This document shows positions 46,265 through 53,064 of a DNA stretch of 53,064 bases, in pieces. A program made the position numbers and the translations under genes. Numbering within the stretch: position 1 is the first letter of the stretch; each line of letters opens with the position of its first letter. Source of the DNA: Desulfobacteraceae bacterium UBA2174. GTDB lineage: Bacteria > Desulfobacterota > Desulfobacteria > Desulfobacterales > UBA2174. A model generated the notes under the pieces. It ran no database searches. It saw only the letters and a list, made by a program, of their open reading frames with translations, and was not told the origin of the DNA. Location of the stretch: positions 1 through 53,064 of the forward strand of contig DCWA01000042.1 in assembly GCA_002327445.1 (NCBI GenBank), in the 5' to 3' direction.

Positions 46265-46525
46265 ATGGAAAAGCACAAAACGGGTAGGAAAGATTCACTG
46301 ACTGAGGCGAGCCGGTCTGTTTCCAGCACCGCAATGTTCGATTTCGATATCGGAACGTTGCTGGAAAGCCCGTGCCGGACTTGCGAAATGCGGTCGATGC
46401 TGCCCTACTGCCAGAAAAACTGCCAGATCCTGGCCGGGATACAAACAATCTTGGCCAATGCGATCAATTCCGATAACAGCGTGTTGCCGGTTGAGACTTA
46501 TAACGTGTTGATTAAGCAGAGATAG
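46265..46525 (+). CDS. Small cysteine-motif protein, unknown family
   Basis: The 86-residue soluble protein has a compact CRTCEMRSMLPYCQKNC cluster near its middle that could bind zinc or an Fe-S centre. I take the ATG at 46265 after AAAGGTGG. No family is recognised. Confidence 0.6.
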   Translation: MEKHKTGRKDSLTEASRSVSSTAMFDFDIGTLLESPCRTCEMRSMLPYCQKNCQILAGIQTILANAINSDNSVLPVETYNVLIKQR

Positions 46526-46566
46526 GGCAGGCTTCAACCATACGTCAAGTAAAGGAGAAAAACACC

Positions 46567-47091
46567 ATGTTTGGCGATGAAATAAAATCCACTCAACAGG
46601 TAATCATTATGAAAAAATTAAACGTGATATGTGTTTATGTTCTTGTGGTGCTCATGCTTGGGGTCGTGGGTCTGTCGGTTCCCAAGATGGCTGCGGCCGT
46701 GGAAAAAAGTACGGAACAGAAAGCCGACCAGAAGGCCCTGAAAAAAGGATTGGAAGAGACTTTGGGGATGCCAGTCCTGAAAGGCGATGTCTGGCAAGTG
46801 ATGTCACACGATTCGAAGATAGCCTTCATCTGGGGTTTTGGACATGTGGTGTCAATTGAACAGCATCTGATGGAAAAATTTCCGGAACTAAAAAGGGATA
46901 GTTTTGTCACCAAAGTTGTGGAGGGGATGGCGGATATCCCCATGGAGACGGTGATTACCAGAGTCAACGAGTACTACCAGGCAAATCCGCAAAAAATTGA
47001 AGCCCCTGTCACGAATGTGATCTGGGATCTCATGATCAAACCGAACATCAAGACCGGCATCGCCGGCCGGCCGCTATCAAAAATAGAATAA
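46567..47091 (+). CDS. Exported hypothetical protein
   Basis: The protein (174 residues from 46567, where AAAGGAG is well spaced, or 160 from an ATG at 46609) has a signal sequence (MKKLNVICVYVLVVLMLGVV, cleavage near AAA). Its mature domain contains VWQVMSHDSKIAFIWGFGHV and VITRVNEYYQANPQKI. I do not recognise a family. The pattern is of a periplasmic protein with a Rap1a-like helical repeat, but this is weak. Confidence 0.65.
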   Translation: MFGDEIKSTQQVIIMKKLNVICVYVLVVLMLGVVGLSVPKMAAAVEKSTEQKADQKALKKGLEETLGMPVLKGDVWQVMSHDSKIAFIWGFGHVVSIEQHLMEKFPELKRDSFVTKVVEGMADIPMETVITRVNEYYQANPQKIEAPVTNVIWDLMIKPNIKTGIAGRPLSKIE

Positions 47092-47134
47092 TAATAACAA
47101 AAAACCACCAAATAAAATAAAAAGAGGAAATGCA

Positions 47135-47359
47135 ATGAAACGACTCTCGCTCGGTTTAATGATACTCGTCCTGGCTGTTACGTTGGGCTGTGCCGGAATG
47201 AGTAACACTCAACAAAAAACCCTCAGCGGCGCAGGCATCGGCGCCGGTGGCGGTGCAGTGCTTGGCGCCATCGTCGGGGGAAGCGCGGTGACAGGAGCTG
47301 TTGTCGGAGGAGGTGTCGGCGCTATTACAGGCTACATTCTCGGTGAAGGCGATAAGTAG
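47135..47359 (+). CDS. Glycine-zipper lipoprotein
   Basis: The 74-residue protein has a lipoprotein signal (VTLGC near residue 19) and a glycine-zipper core of repeated GxxxG units (GAGIGAGGGAVLGAIVGG, GAVVGGGVGAITG). Such YMGG/OmpA-like glycine-zipper proteins insert in the outer membrane. AGAGG precedes the ATG. Confidence 0.85.
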   Translation: MKRLSLGLMILVLAVTLGCAGMSNTQQKTLSGAGIGAGGGAVLGAIVGGSAVTGAVVGGGVGAITGYILGEGDK

Positions 47360-47378
47360 GGTCCATCCATAAATGGTC

Positions 47379-47482
47379 TTTTTACGCGATCTCAGCGTTG
47401 GGCGCAAAGATTTAAATCCTCAAAATAGCACTGCTATGCCTCCGGTTTAAATCTTGGCGCCCGCCTTGATCTCACGAAAAAA
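47379..47482. repeat. About 100-base imperfect palindrome
   Basis: The arms run from TTTTTACGCGATCTC to GATCTCACGAAAAAA and include GGGCGC...AAGATTTAAA and ATAGCA paired with their complements. The ends are T-rich and A-rich, so it may also serve as a bidirectional terminator. It lies in a 188-base gap without gene. Confidence 0.7.
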
Positions 47483-47547
47483 TCTTCATTTCTGGACGGA
47501 CACTAATCAACACGCTCCTGGATTCAATCCTTTTTGCGAGGTGACCT

Positions 47548-47901
47548 ATGGGAGAAGCCCATCGGGAAGGTGATAAGATGGCGGAAGCCGCCGCAGAGTC
47601 GCAAGGCTCTGGCAAGTGCGCCGGGTTTGAGAAAGTTAAAAGCATTATCGCCGATAAAATCCATGAGGCTGCGGAGGCTCTTAAGGAAAAAGCAACAGCT
47701 TCCGAAGATCCATCCGGCATACCCCGGTTCCAAAACCACGCATCTGAATGGCTGGATCAATCCGCCGAGCGCGTTCGCCAATTCGACTACGAGGAAGCGA
47801 ATGCCAAAATCCGGGATTACGTGGGGCGATGCCCGGGGGCCAGCCTCTTGATTGCTGGGGGAATCGGTCTGTTTGTCGGAGCTATCTTACGACGCAGGTA
47901 A
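47548..47901 (+). CDS. DUF883-like membrane-anchored protein
   Basis: The 117-residue protein has a charged helical body (KSIIADKIHEAAEALKEKA, SAERVRQFDYEEANAKIRDYV) and a C-terminal anchor with small residues (ASLLIAGGIGLFVGAILRRR), the ElaB/YqjD/DUF883 type of inner-membrane, ribosome-associated or stress proteins. GAGGTGA precedes the ATG. A second ATG at 47578 is possible. Confidence 0.75.
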   Translation: MGEAHREGDKMAEAAAESQGSGKCAGFEKVKSIIADKIHEAAEALKEKATASEDPSGIPRFQNHASEWLDQSAERVRQFDYEEANAKIRDYVGRCPGASLLIAGGIGLFVGAILRRR

Positions 47902-47907
47902 ATCCAA

Positions 47908-48264
47908 ATGAATAATAAAGTGGTCAACAAAGATCCTTCGACACAACGCGACTCCTTCAGTGAGCTGTTGGGACAGCTTGCCAATCAGTCGGCCGACGTT
48001 GTTCACCACGAAATCGAGCTGATCACCCGGGAAATTCTGGAAAAGGCTGCTGCTTGCCGCAGTGGTGTTTTAACCATTGTAACAGGAGCGTTCATCGGTT
48101 TTGCCGCATTCCTGGCGTTTTGCACGGCATTGATCATCGGGCTCACTTCTTATTTGTCCCTGGGCATAGCGGCGCTTGTCACCGGAACGGGGCTTGCCTT
48201 CATCGGTGTGGGTATTGCCTTCATCGGCTACAAACGAGTGAAGAAATCGATTTCTGAAAGATAG
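47908..48264 (+). CDS. Phage-holin-family (holin-X-like) membrane protein
   Basis: The 118-residue protein has a helical N-terminus (FSELLGQLANQSADVVHHEIELITREI) and two hydrophobic helices (about 53-75 and 80-103), the pattern of the PF07332 holin-like superfamily. In bacteria these are chromosomal DUF883-neighbour genes, not phage lysis genes. It starts six bases after the DUF883-like gene. Confidence 0.75.
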   Translation: MNNKVVNKDPSTQRDSFSELLGQLANQSADVVHHEIELITREILEKAAACRSGVLTIVTGAFIGFAAFLAFCTALIIGLTSYLSLGIAALVTGTGLAFIGVGIAFIGYKRVKKSISER

Positions 48265-48298
48265 AAGACTTTGCAAAGACTGAGAAGGGGGACAAGGG

Positions 48299-48778
48299 AT
48301 GGTTGAAAGAAAGCATTCAAACAAAGAGAAGGAAGCGAATTTCGAGCGCAGTTCCCAAGATATACGTGACGATATCGCTAACGAAAAAGAAAACATTTCC
48401 CGGACAGTGGATGAAATCAGCGAGCGTATCAAAGAAAAAACGGATTGGCGCGAACATGTGAAGGGTTCACCCTACTTGGCCATAGGGGCGGCAGCAGGCC
48501 TCGGTTATTTGGCCGCAAGGGTATTCATTACCCATACCTCCCCCACGGAACGAATTGTGAAGACCATTGCCGAGGGCGTTCACGATTCACTCGATAGCCT
48601 GCATACCCAAGTTTCCGGGCCGGGCCTGATCACAATGACCTTGCTGACCATTGCTGCGAAGGCTGGCGCCGACTGGATAAGGCGTGCAAGCTTTCCAGCG
48701 GAGACGGCAGGCGGTGATGCAGGGCCATGGCCCCGGCATAGACGGAATTCGACGATGAACCGGAAAATGGAACCGTAA
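48299..48778 (+). CDS. DUF3618-like membrane protein
   Basis: The 159-residue protein has the DUF3618 region (residues 20-50: DIRDDIANEKENISRTVDEISERIKE), a hydrophobic helix (PYLAIGAAAGLGYLAARVF) and a second hydrophobic patch near residue 105 (PGLITMTLLTIAAKAGADWI). The tail is basic and Pro-rich. It is co-oriented with its DUF883/holin-X neighbours; these three form a recurrent trio. Confidence 0.75.
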   Translation: MVERKHSNKEKEANFERSSQDIRDDIANEKENISRTVDEISERIKEKTDWREHVKGSPYLAIGAAAGLGYLAARVFITHTSPTERIVKTIAEGVHDSLDSLHTQVSGPGLITMTLLTIAAKAGADWIRRASFPAETAGGDAGPWPRHRRNSTMNRKMEP

Positions 48779-48858
48779 TAAATCGGAGCCAAAATTTGGT
48801 GTCGTTAAATAGGTCGCCACAGAACAAAGAAAAGAAATAGACTGCCAAGGAGCGCAAA

Positions 48859-49206
48859 ATGGATAAAAATAATTACGAAAACTCTGGACAGGAATCGACA
48901 GGAGAACCGGGCAATTCAGGCTCAAAAACGAAAAGCAGCCTGGAACACGGCGCCGAGGCCTTCGGGAACGCTGAGCAGACAGTCAGTGATGCACGTGATA
49001 AAACGTCCGAGAAGGTCGGTGAAACCTATGATAAGGCCAAGAATTACATCCACGACAATCCGGGCAAGACCCTTCTGGTTACATTGGGGATCGGCGTCGG
49101 CATAGGCCTTCTCTTGGGCGGCAGCACCCATAGGACGCGCATCGGCCGGTTGGCCCAGCCCGTAGTTCATGCGCTCTCCGACATCGCTCTTGCGTATTTT
49201 CGTTAA
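48859..49206 (+). CDS. DUF883 (ElaB/YqjD) family protein
   Basis: The 115-residue protein has a low-complexity start, a helical part (VSDARDKTSEKVGETYDKAKNYIHDNPGKT) and a glycine-rich membrane segment (LLVTLGIGVGIGLLLGG) of DUF883 proteins. CAAGGAG precedes the ATG. It ends 6 bases before the AI-2E-family gene. Confidence 0.85.
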   Translation: MDKNNYENSGQESTGEPGNSGSKTKSSLEHGAEAFGNAEQTVSDARDKTSEKVGETYDKAKNYIHDNPGKTLLVTLGIGVGIGLLLGGSTHRTRIGRLAQPVVHALSDIALAYFR

Positions 49207-49212
49207 ATTGCC

Positions 49213-50430
49213 ATGACTGGCGACTCCAGGCCAAATCCGACGCCGCCGCTCCCGGGTTTTTTATACGTGATCCTAGGAGCGGCGCTATATGCCTTCATCC
49301 AGTCGTTTTCGCTGCTCTCCCCCATTCTTCTGTCGTTTCTATTGATCCTTCTGATCTCCCTGGCAGTGAATCCTTTAGTATCGAGAATGCGCGCTTGGAA
49401 GGGGGGAAGAAAAGGCGCAACGGGACTAATCGTGGGCGCATTGATTGCAGTCATAGGCTTAACGGGCTGGGTTTCTTTCGCTCCCATGAAGAACCTGGTC
49501 GCCAATCTCTCGGAGCAGGCACCATCGTACTGGGAAAGATTCCAAAAACCCCTAATTAAAATGGAGCAGCAAGCCGTGATCTCCGAGGAGAAACTCCAAG
49601 CGGAAGTCACTCTGGAGATTGCCCGAACCGGGATGGAGGATGGCAAGCCCCAATCTTTGCTGCAAAGGGCTGAAGAGTCGCCCCGAAAACCCGCAAAGGA
49701 ATTTAAATCTCTGCGCTCCAGTTTGAGCGAGATGTTCCAGAACGTAGCCGGACGCTTCACGACCATGGCGTTCAATGCAACCCATATTTTGGTGGTTTTG
49801 GTAACTGTTTTTTTCGGTGCGACATTTACGCTGATGAATCCCCGCCCGATCTTTATGGCGATGTTTTCCCTGGCACCCGAGCACCATCACGAGCAGATGC
49901 TGACCATCGTCCAACGCATTGGAAAATTTGTGCCCCGGTGGGTCGCGACGACGCTGCTGGGAATGGTCACCATTGGCCTGCTCGTATTCCTGCTTATGTG
50001 GCCTGTCTTCGGATTCATGGATGCGCTGGTCCTCGGGCTGATTGCGGGTATTTTGGAAGCGATTCCCTTCCTGGGGCCTATCCTCAGCGCCGTACCCGCA
50101 ATATTGCTCGCTCTGGGCAAAGGAGGCATGGCCCCGTTGTGGGTCTTGTTCTTCTATATTGCGGTCCAGATGGTGGAGAACAATGTCATCCTCCCTTTCA
50201 TCGTGGCCCACGGTATGAAACTGCATCCCCTCGCCGTGATCTTTTCCATGCTTTTGTGTGTGGCCGCCTTCGGGGTGCTGGGTGTATTAATCGCAGCCCC
50301 TATGGCTGCCATCGTGGAAATCCTGCTTGACGAGCTGTATCGAAAGCGCTTCCTTCCCGCCACAACCGACGCGGACTTGGATCGTCTCGCAGGAAGGGCT
50401 TTGCAAGAAAAACAGTCCGTCAGCAAGTAA
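49213..50430 (+). CDS. AI-2E family transporter (TqsA/PerM-like)
   Basis: The 405-residue protein is a multi-pass membrane protein of the AI-2E transporter superfamily: N-terminal helices, a long soluble segment (about 90-180), and the conserved C-terminal half with LGLIAGILEAIPFLGPILSAVPAIL and VENNVILPFIVAHGMKLHPL. Members export or move small molecules or protons; the AI-2 link is not general. It is the last gene of the stress unit. Confidence 0.9.
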   Translation: MTGDSRPNPTPPLPGFLYVILGAALYAFIQSFSLLSPILLSFLLILLISLAVNPLVSRMRAWKGGRKGATGLIVGALIAVIGLTGWVSFAPMKNLVANLSEQAPSYWERFQKPLIKMEQQAVISEEKLQAEVTLEIARTGMEDGKPQSLLQRAEESPRKPAKEFKSLRSSLSEMFQNVAGRFTTMAFNATHILVVLVTVFFGATFTLMNPRPIFMAMFSLAPEHHHEQMLTIVQRIGKFVPRWVATTLLGMVTIGLLVFLLMWPVFGFMDALVLGLIAGILEAIPFLGPILSAVPAILLALGKGGMAPLWVLFFYIAVQMVENNVILPFIVAHGMKLHPLAVIFSMLLCVAAFGVLGVLIAAPMAAIVEILLDELYRKRFLPATTDADLDRLAGRALQEKQSVSK

Positions 50431-50510
50431 GAAGCCTCAATTCAAAGGGATTCGATACCGACTGCCGGCTACGGGTTCGACAATACCATCGACACACAGG
50501 CAATAGAGGA

Positions 50511-50542
50511 TGCTCAATCCACGCCCCCGCGCGGGGGGCGAC
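50511..50542 (-). CRISPR. Single type I-C CRISPR repeat (array reduced to one repeat)
   Basis: On the minus strand the 32-base element begins GTCGCCCCCCGCGCGGGGGC and continues GTGGATTGAGCA. It matches the known I-C repeat type except for the last three bases, a usual sign of the array-terminal copy. No second copy occurs within a spacer length on either side. Confidence 0.85.
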
Positions 50543-50722
50543 TGTATATGGTCTACCAAACTGATATAGCTTTGTTTCCTGCCGCCAACGCGCGAACCCC
50601 TCCTGAAATCCGCGGGGCTTTGGCTAAAAAAACCGATCTTTAAAAACTATCCAATATTTTCAACAAGTAAAAGATGCGCGAACCTGCCGGGAAAACCATG
50701 ACAACTCGGGGTTCGCGGGGCG
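50543..50722 (-). promoter_or_regulatory. CRISPR leader region
   Basis: Between cas2 and the repeat is a 180-base non-coding, partly AT-rich stretch with TTCGCGCG and poly-T tracts, as expected of an I-C leader. It ends right at the repeat start. Confidence 0.65.
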
Positions 50723-51013
50723 TCAAACGATCAAAGGCCCCTCCTGATCGAAGCCCGGTTTTGCACCGACATGCTCAACCCGATTTTTCCAGTTGGCCCC
50801 CAGAAAGTAAAACCGCAGGCTATCCTTTTCCTCGTCGATAATGCCAACCAGTTGGTTGCGAAAATGCGTCCACTGTGCCGGATCGAGGATGCACTCGAAT
50901 ACCGAGTACTGAACCCGCTGGCCATAGTTCTTGCAGGCCTTGGCGACCCGGCGCAAGCGGCGCTTTCCGCCGTCACTGGTGATGGCCACGTCGTAGCTGA
51001 TGAGCACCATCAT
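50723..51013 (-). CDS. cas2: CRISPR-associated endonuclease Cas2
   Basis: The 96-residue protein has the Cas2 ferredoxin-like start MMVLISYDVAITSDGGKRRLRRVAKAC with Asp 8 of the SYDV motif, then the QYSVFECIL strand. Length and sequence fit subtype I-C. It begins 6 bases after the cas1 stop. Confidence 0.95.
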   Translation of the reverse strand: MMVLISYDVAITSDGGKRRLRRVAKACKNYGQRVQYSVFECILDPAQWTHFRNQLVGIIDEEKDSLRFYFLGANWKNRVEHVGAKPGFDQEGPLIV

Positions 51014-51019
51014 GGTCTG

Positions 51020-52051
51020 TCATCTCCATACGAACGGCGGATAACCGTCCAGATCGCCTCTCAGATAGCGCGCCAAAAGCAATGCCTGGACATGAAACAG
51101 AATTCCGATGGCAACCTTTTCTTCCAGAAAAGGATGCGTGATCTCATCCTGTTTGCGCTTCTGGTAGGCCACCAGCACCTCCTTGCGTGTGTCGTCGCTC
51201 ATGGTGACCGCGCCAGTCTCGAACGCCTTGAAACCTTTGGCGGCTACTTGGCCCAGGTTGATCAAAGAAAGCGCCAGCCGATCCGCCAGAAACGGCCGGA
51301 ATTCTTCCATCAGATCCAGAGCCAGGCCGGGGCGTCCCGGACGGTCCCGATGCAAAAATCCCACCGCCGGGTCCAGCCCAACGCCTTCCAAGGCCGACCG
51401 GACATCGTGCATCAACAACGTGTAGAGAAACGACAGCAAGCAATTGACGTTGTCCAAAGGCGGCCGGCGATTGCGCCCGCGGAAAAAAAAGTTGTCCTTC
51501 TGGCTGGTGATCAAATGGTCGAAAACAGCAAAGTAGCCTCGCGCGGTTTCACCTTCGACGCCCCGCAAGGCTTCCAGGGAATCGATTCGATCCAGACGTT
51601 TCAGCCGCTCTCCCATCTCGGCGATGGCCTGTTCCAGATCCGGCCGGGCGATCTTGTCCCCATGGTCCCTGACCGCCCGTTGCAGCACGGCCCTGGCGTT
51701 GGCGATCTTGCCGGTCAGAATGAAACGTGTCATTTGCGCTGAAAATCCGGGATCGTCCGCCCGGCGGTACTGCTCCCGCCGCAGCAGCACATTGCCGGAG
51801 GCCGGGCCTTGCACCCGCGCCAGGAACCGGCCGTTTTCGGTGAGAAAACTCATCCCGACACCATTTTCGGCGCAAAAGCCCATCAGAAACGGGCTACACA
51901 TCACCCGGCCGAAACAGACGATGCCGCCGAGAGTGTGGATCGGCAACTGGAGGCGCTTTTCCTGCTCCACGGAGACGAGCACGGTTTCACCCTCCTTGGA
52001 CAGATAGGCTCCCTGGGTAGTGACAAACAGGGTGTTTAAGTGTTTTTTCAT
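51020..52051 (-). CDS. cas1: CRISPR-associated integrase Cas1, type I-C
   Basis: The 343-residue protein has the I-C Cas1 sequence MKKHLNTLFVTTQGAYLSKEG, the catalytic Glu and His region (GLDPAVGFLHRDRPGRPGLALDLMEEFRP) and NCLLSFLYTLLMHDV. With Cas2 it inserts new spacers into the adjacent leader-repeat. Upstream, where cas4 and the effector genes stand in a normal I-C locus, lies a broken fic gene instead. Confidence 0.95.
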   Translation of the reverse strand: MKKHLNTLFVTTQGAYLSKEGETVLVSVEQEKRLQLPIHTLGGIVCFGRVMCSPFLMGFCAENGVGMSFLTENGRFLARVQGPASGNVLLRREQYRRADDPGFSAQMTRFILTGKIANARAVLQRAVRDHGDKIARPDLEQAIAEMGERLKRLDRIDSLEALRGVEGETARGYFAVFDHLITSQKDNFFFRGRNRRPPLDNVNCLLSFLYTLLMHDVRSALEGVGLDPAVGFLHRDRPGRPGLALDLMEEFRPFLADRLALSLINLGQVAAKGFKAFETGAVTMSDDTRKEVLVAYQKRKQDEITHPFLEEKVAIGILFHVQALLLARYLRGDLDGYPPFVWR

Positions 52052-52124
52052 TCGTCACCCGTTTCCTTGTCGCATGCGCCGAGATTCGTTACCTAATTCA
52101 TTACCCATATTAATCGGTTATTAC

Positions 52125-53064
52125 CTAATTTCCGGTTTTCCGCCATTTGGCGCTCCGGCCACGGCCAAGACATTCAACAATTCCCTGCGCCTGAAGGTCT
52201 TTCAACGTCTTACGGATCATATCAATACCGACTCCGGGGCACTCCCGGCGCATGTCGGCGACGCTGAAATCACCCTGAAACCGCTTTAGCGCATCCTGAA
52301 TCATGGCCGTTTTTTCGCCTTTTGGCTGAGGCAAGCGGCTCAATCGTTCCTCAAATTCCTTGTAAGCGCTTTTCAGGATAAAGCAGATAAAATTGATGTA
52401 ATGCCAGGGATCGTGCCGGCCTTCATGCCAGCCTTCCGAACTGAGCTTTAACGTTTCGTAATATCGTTCCTTATTCTGCTCTATCAGGCGTTCAAGGCTG
52501 ATATACCTTCCGACCTCGATCTCCAGATGATAGCACTGTAAAAGCATCAGCAACCGGGACACCCTGCCGTTTCCGTCGCGGAAGGGATGGATGCACAGAA
52601 AATCAAGATTGAAGGCCGCCATCGCTATCAGCGGATGCACTTTTCCGCTCTTTAGGCAGGCCGCGAAACCGGGATAAACCCACAGGTAGTCCCGCAAATC
52701 AGCGGATGCACTTTTCCGCTCTTTATGCAGGCCTGCCAGCCGTTCATCAGTTGTTTCATACAGGAACCGGTTTTGGCGGCCGGTACGGTTCGAAAGCGTA
52801 TGCTGGACGTACCGTTCGGACGGTTCTCGCTGATGTTGCTGTCTTTTTCTTTGTACTTGCCGGCGTCCCATGTCTCGCCGCGTATCAGACGATGCAGCTT
52901 CTTGCAGGTATCTTCCGTAATCGGCAGCTTCGCCCCTCCGTCATGGATGAGATTCAGCGCATCCCAGTACCCCCGCACCTCTTCTTCCGGCCTGTCATGA
53001 AGCAACGATTTGCCGAAGATAATCGTGCCGATGCGTTTTTTGTCACCGGGATTGCTAAAGTGTA
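52125..53064 (-). pseudogene. Fic-family protein gene, frameshifted by a 71-bp duplication and cut by the window end
   Basis: The two halves are clear. The upstream frame (53064 to about 52700) reads as Fic N-terminus (SLLHDRPEEEVRGYWDALNL, ICKKLHRLIRGE-like, WDAGKYKEKDSNI). The downstream frame has the catalytic HPFRDGNGR loop, GRYISLERLIEQNKERYYETL and a winged-helix C-terminus (residues near 52260-52140). A 71-bp direct duplication at 52627-52733 shifts the frame. Removing it joins QACIKSGKVHPLI to AMAAFNLDFLCIHPF exactly. Fic proteins transfer AMP or similar groups to proteins. This copy is inactive unless rescued. Confidence 0.88.
52627..52733. repeat. Direct repeat pair flanking the fic insertion
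   Basis: The 36-base segments at 52627-52662 and 52698-52733 (ATCAGCGGATGCACTTTTCC...) are identical except one base and are spaced 71 bp apart. Confidence 0.88.

Noticed and set aside
47908..48264. Phage lysis (holin) function
   Set aside because: No endolysin or other phage gene is near; the gene is part of a DUF883-type chromosomal cluster.
50431..50510. A second CRISPR repeat or spacer after the lone repeat
   Set aside because: No stretch at the expected distance resembles the GTCGCCCC or GTGGATTGA parts of the repeat.

Overview
The window looks like chromosomal DNA of a GC-rich, anaerobic, sulfate-reducer-like member of the Desulfobacterota, probably Desulfobacterales-like. The evidence is a selenium-metabolism gene set with a UGA-encoded SelD, a CooC/CooT nickel-maturation pair typical of carbon monoxide dehydrogenase organisms, a sulfoacetaldehyde acetyltransferase, several sigma-54 elements and many orphan Desulfobacterota-type small proteins. 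No rRNA or tRNA gene was recognised.

Layout. 0-5 kb: trmO, a DUF3795/DUF3786 protein, a small membrane protein, manC, and a PilZ protein paired with a degenerate receiver domain. 5-15 kb: selenium and oxidative-stress genes. yedF, selD (selenocysteine at an in-frame UGA followed by a good SECIS hairpin) and a CxxC protein lie on the minus strand. Hemerythrin, katG and a broken perR follow, then a ZraP/Spy-like periplasmic protein and a plus-strand operon yedE - tusA-like - DUF3343 - NnrD-like kinase. 15.9-23.5 kb: a six-gene minus-strand operon (TPP enzyme, BASS transporter, epimerase, SDR, xsc, ackA) that probably handles a C2 sulfonate and conserves energy as acetyl phosphate. It is bracketed by two families of dispersed repeats. 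24-28 kb: a TetR repressor with its own operator, cooT, cooC, two Slp lipoproteins and an alpha/beta hydrolase. 28.4-29.1 kb: a small graveyard with an IS3 orfA remnant, the tail of a sigma-54 activator and the tail of hsdR.

29.2-50.4 kb is the most striking part, a large envelope/stress island. It has two transcription units (ABM protein, ftsH, LapA-like, CsbD, lmo0937-like, two BON lipoproteins, a giant ndvB-type cyclic glucan synthase; and a series of small coiled-coil, membrane, DUF883, holin-like, receiver and AI-2E transporter genes). Each unit is preceded by a nearly identical 31-bp palindrome and, about 115 bp downstream of it, a -24/-12 sigma-54 promoter. A PAS-AAA+-Fis activator gene lies directly upstream of the second palindrome, and a fragment of a similar activator lies upstream of the first. 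The sequence therefore suggests one dedicated sigma-54 regulon that was built by duplication of a regulator-operator-promoter module.

50.4-53 kb: a type I-C cas1-cas2 adaptation pair next to a leader and one single CRISPR repeat, without effector genes in view, followed by a fic gene that is broken by a 71-bp partial duplication and runs off the window end.
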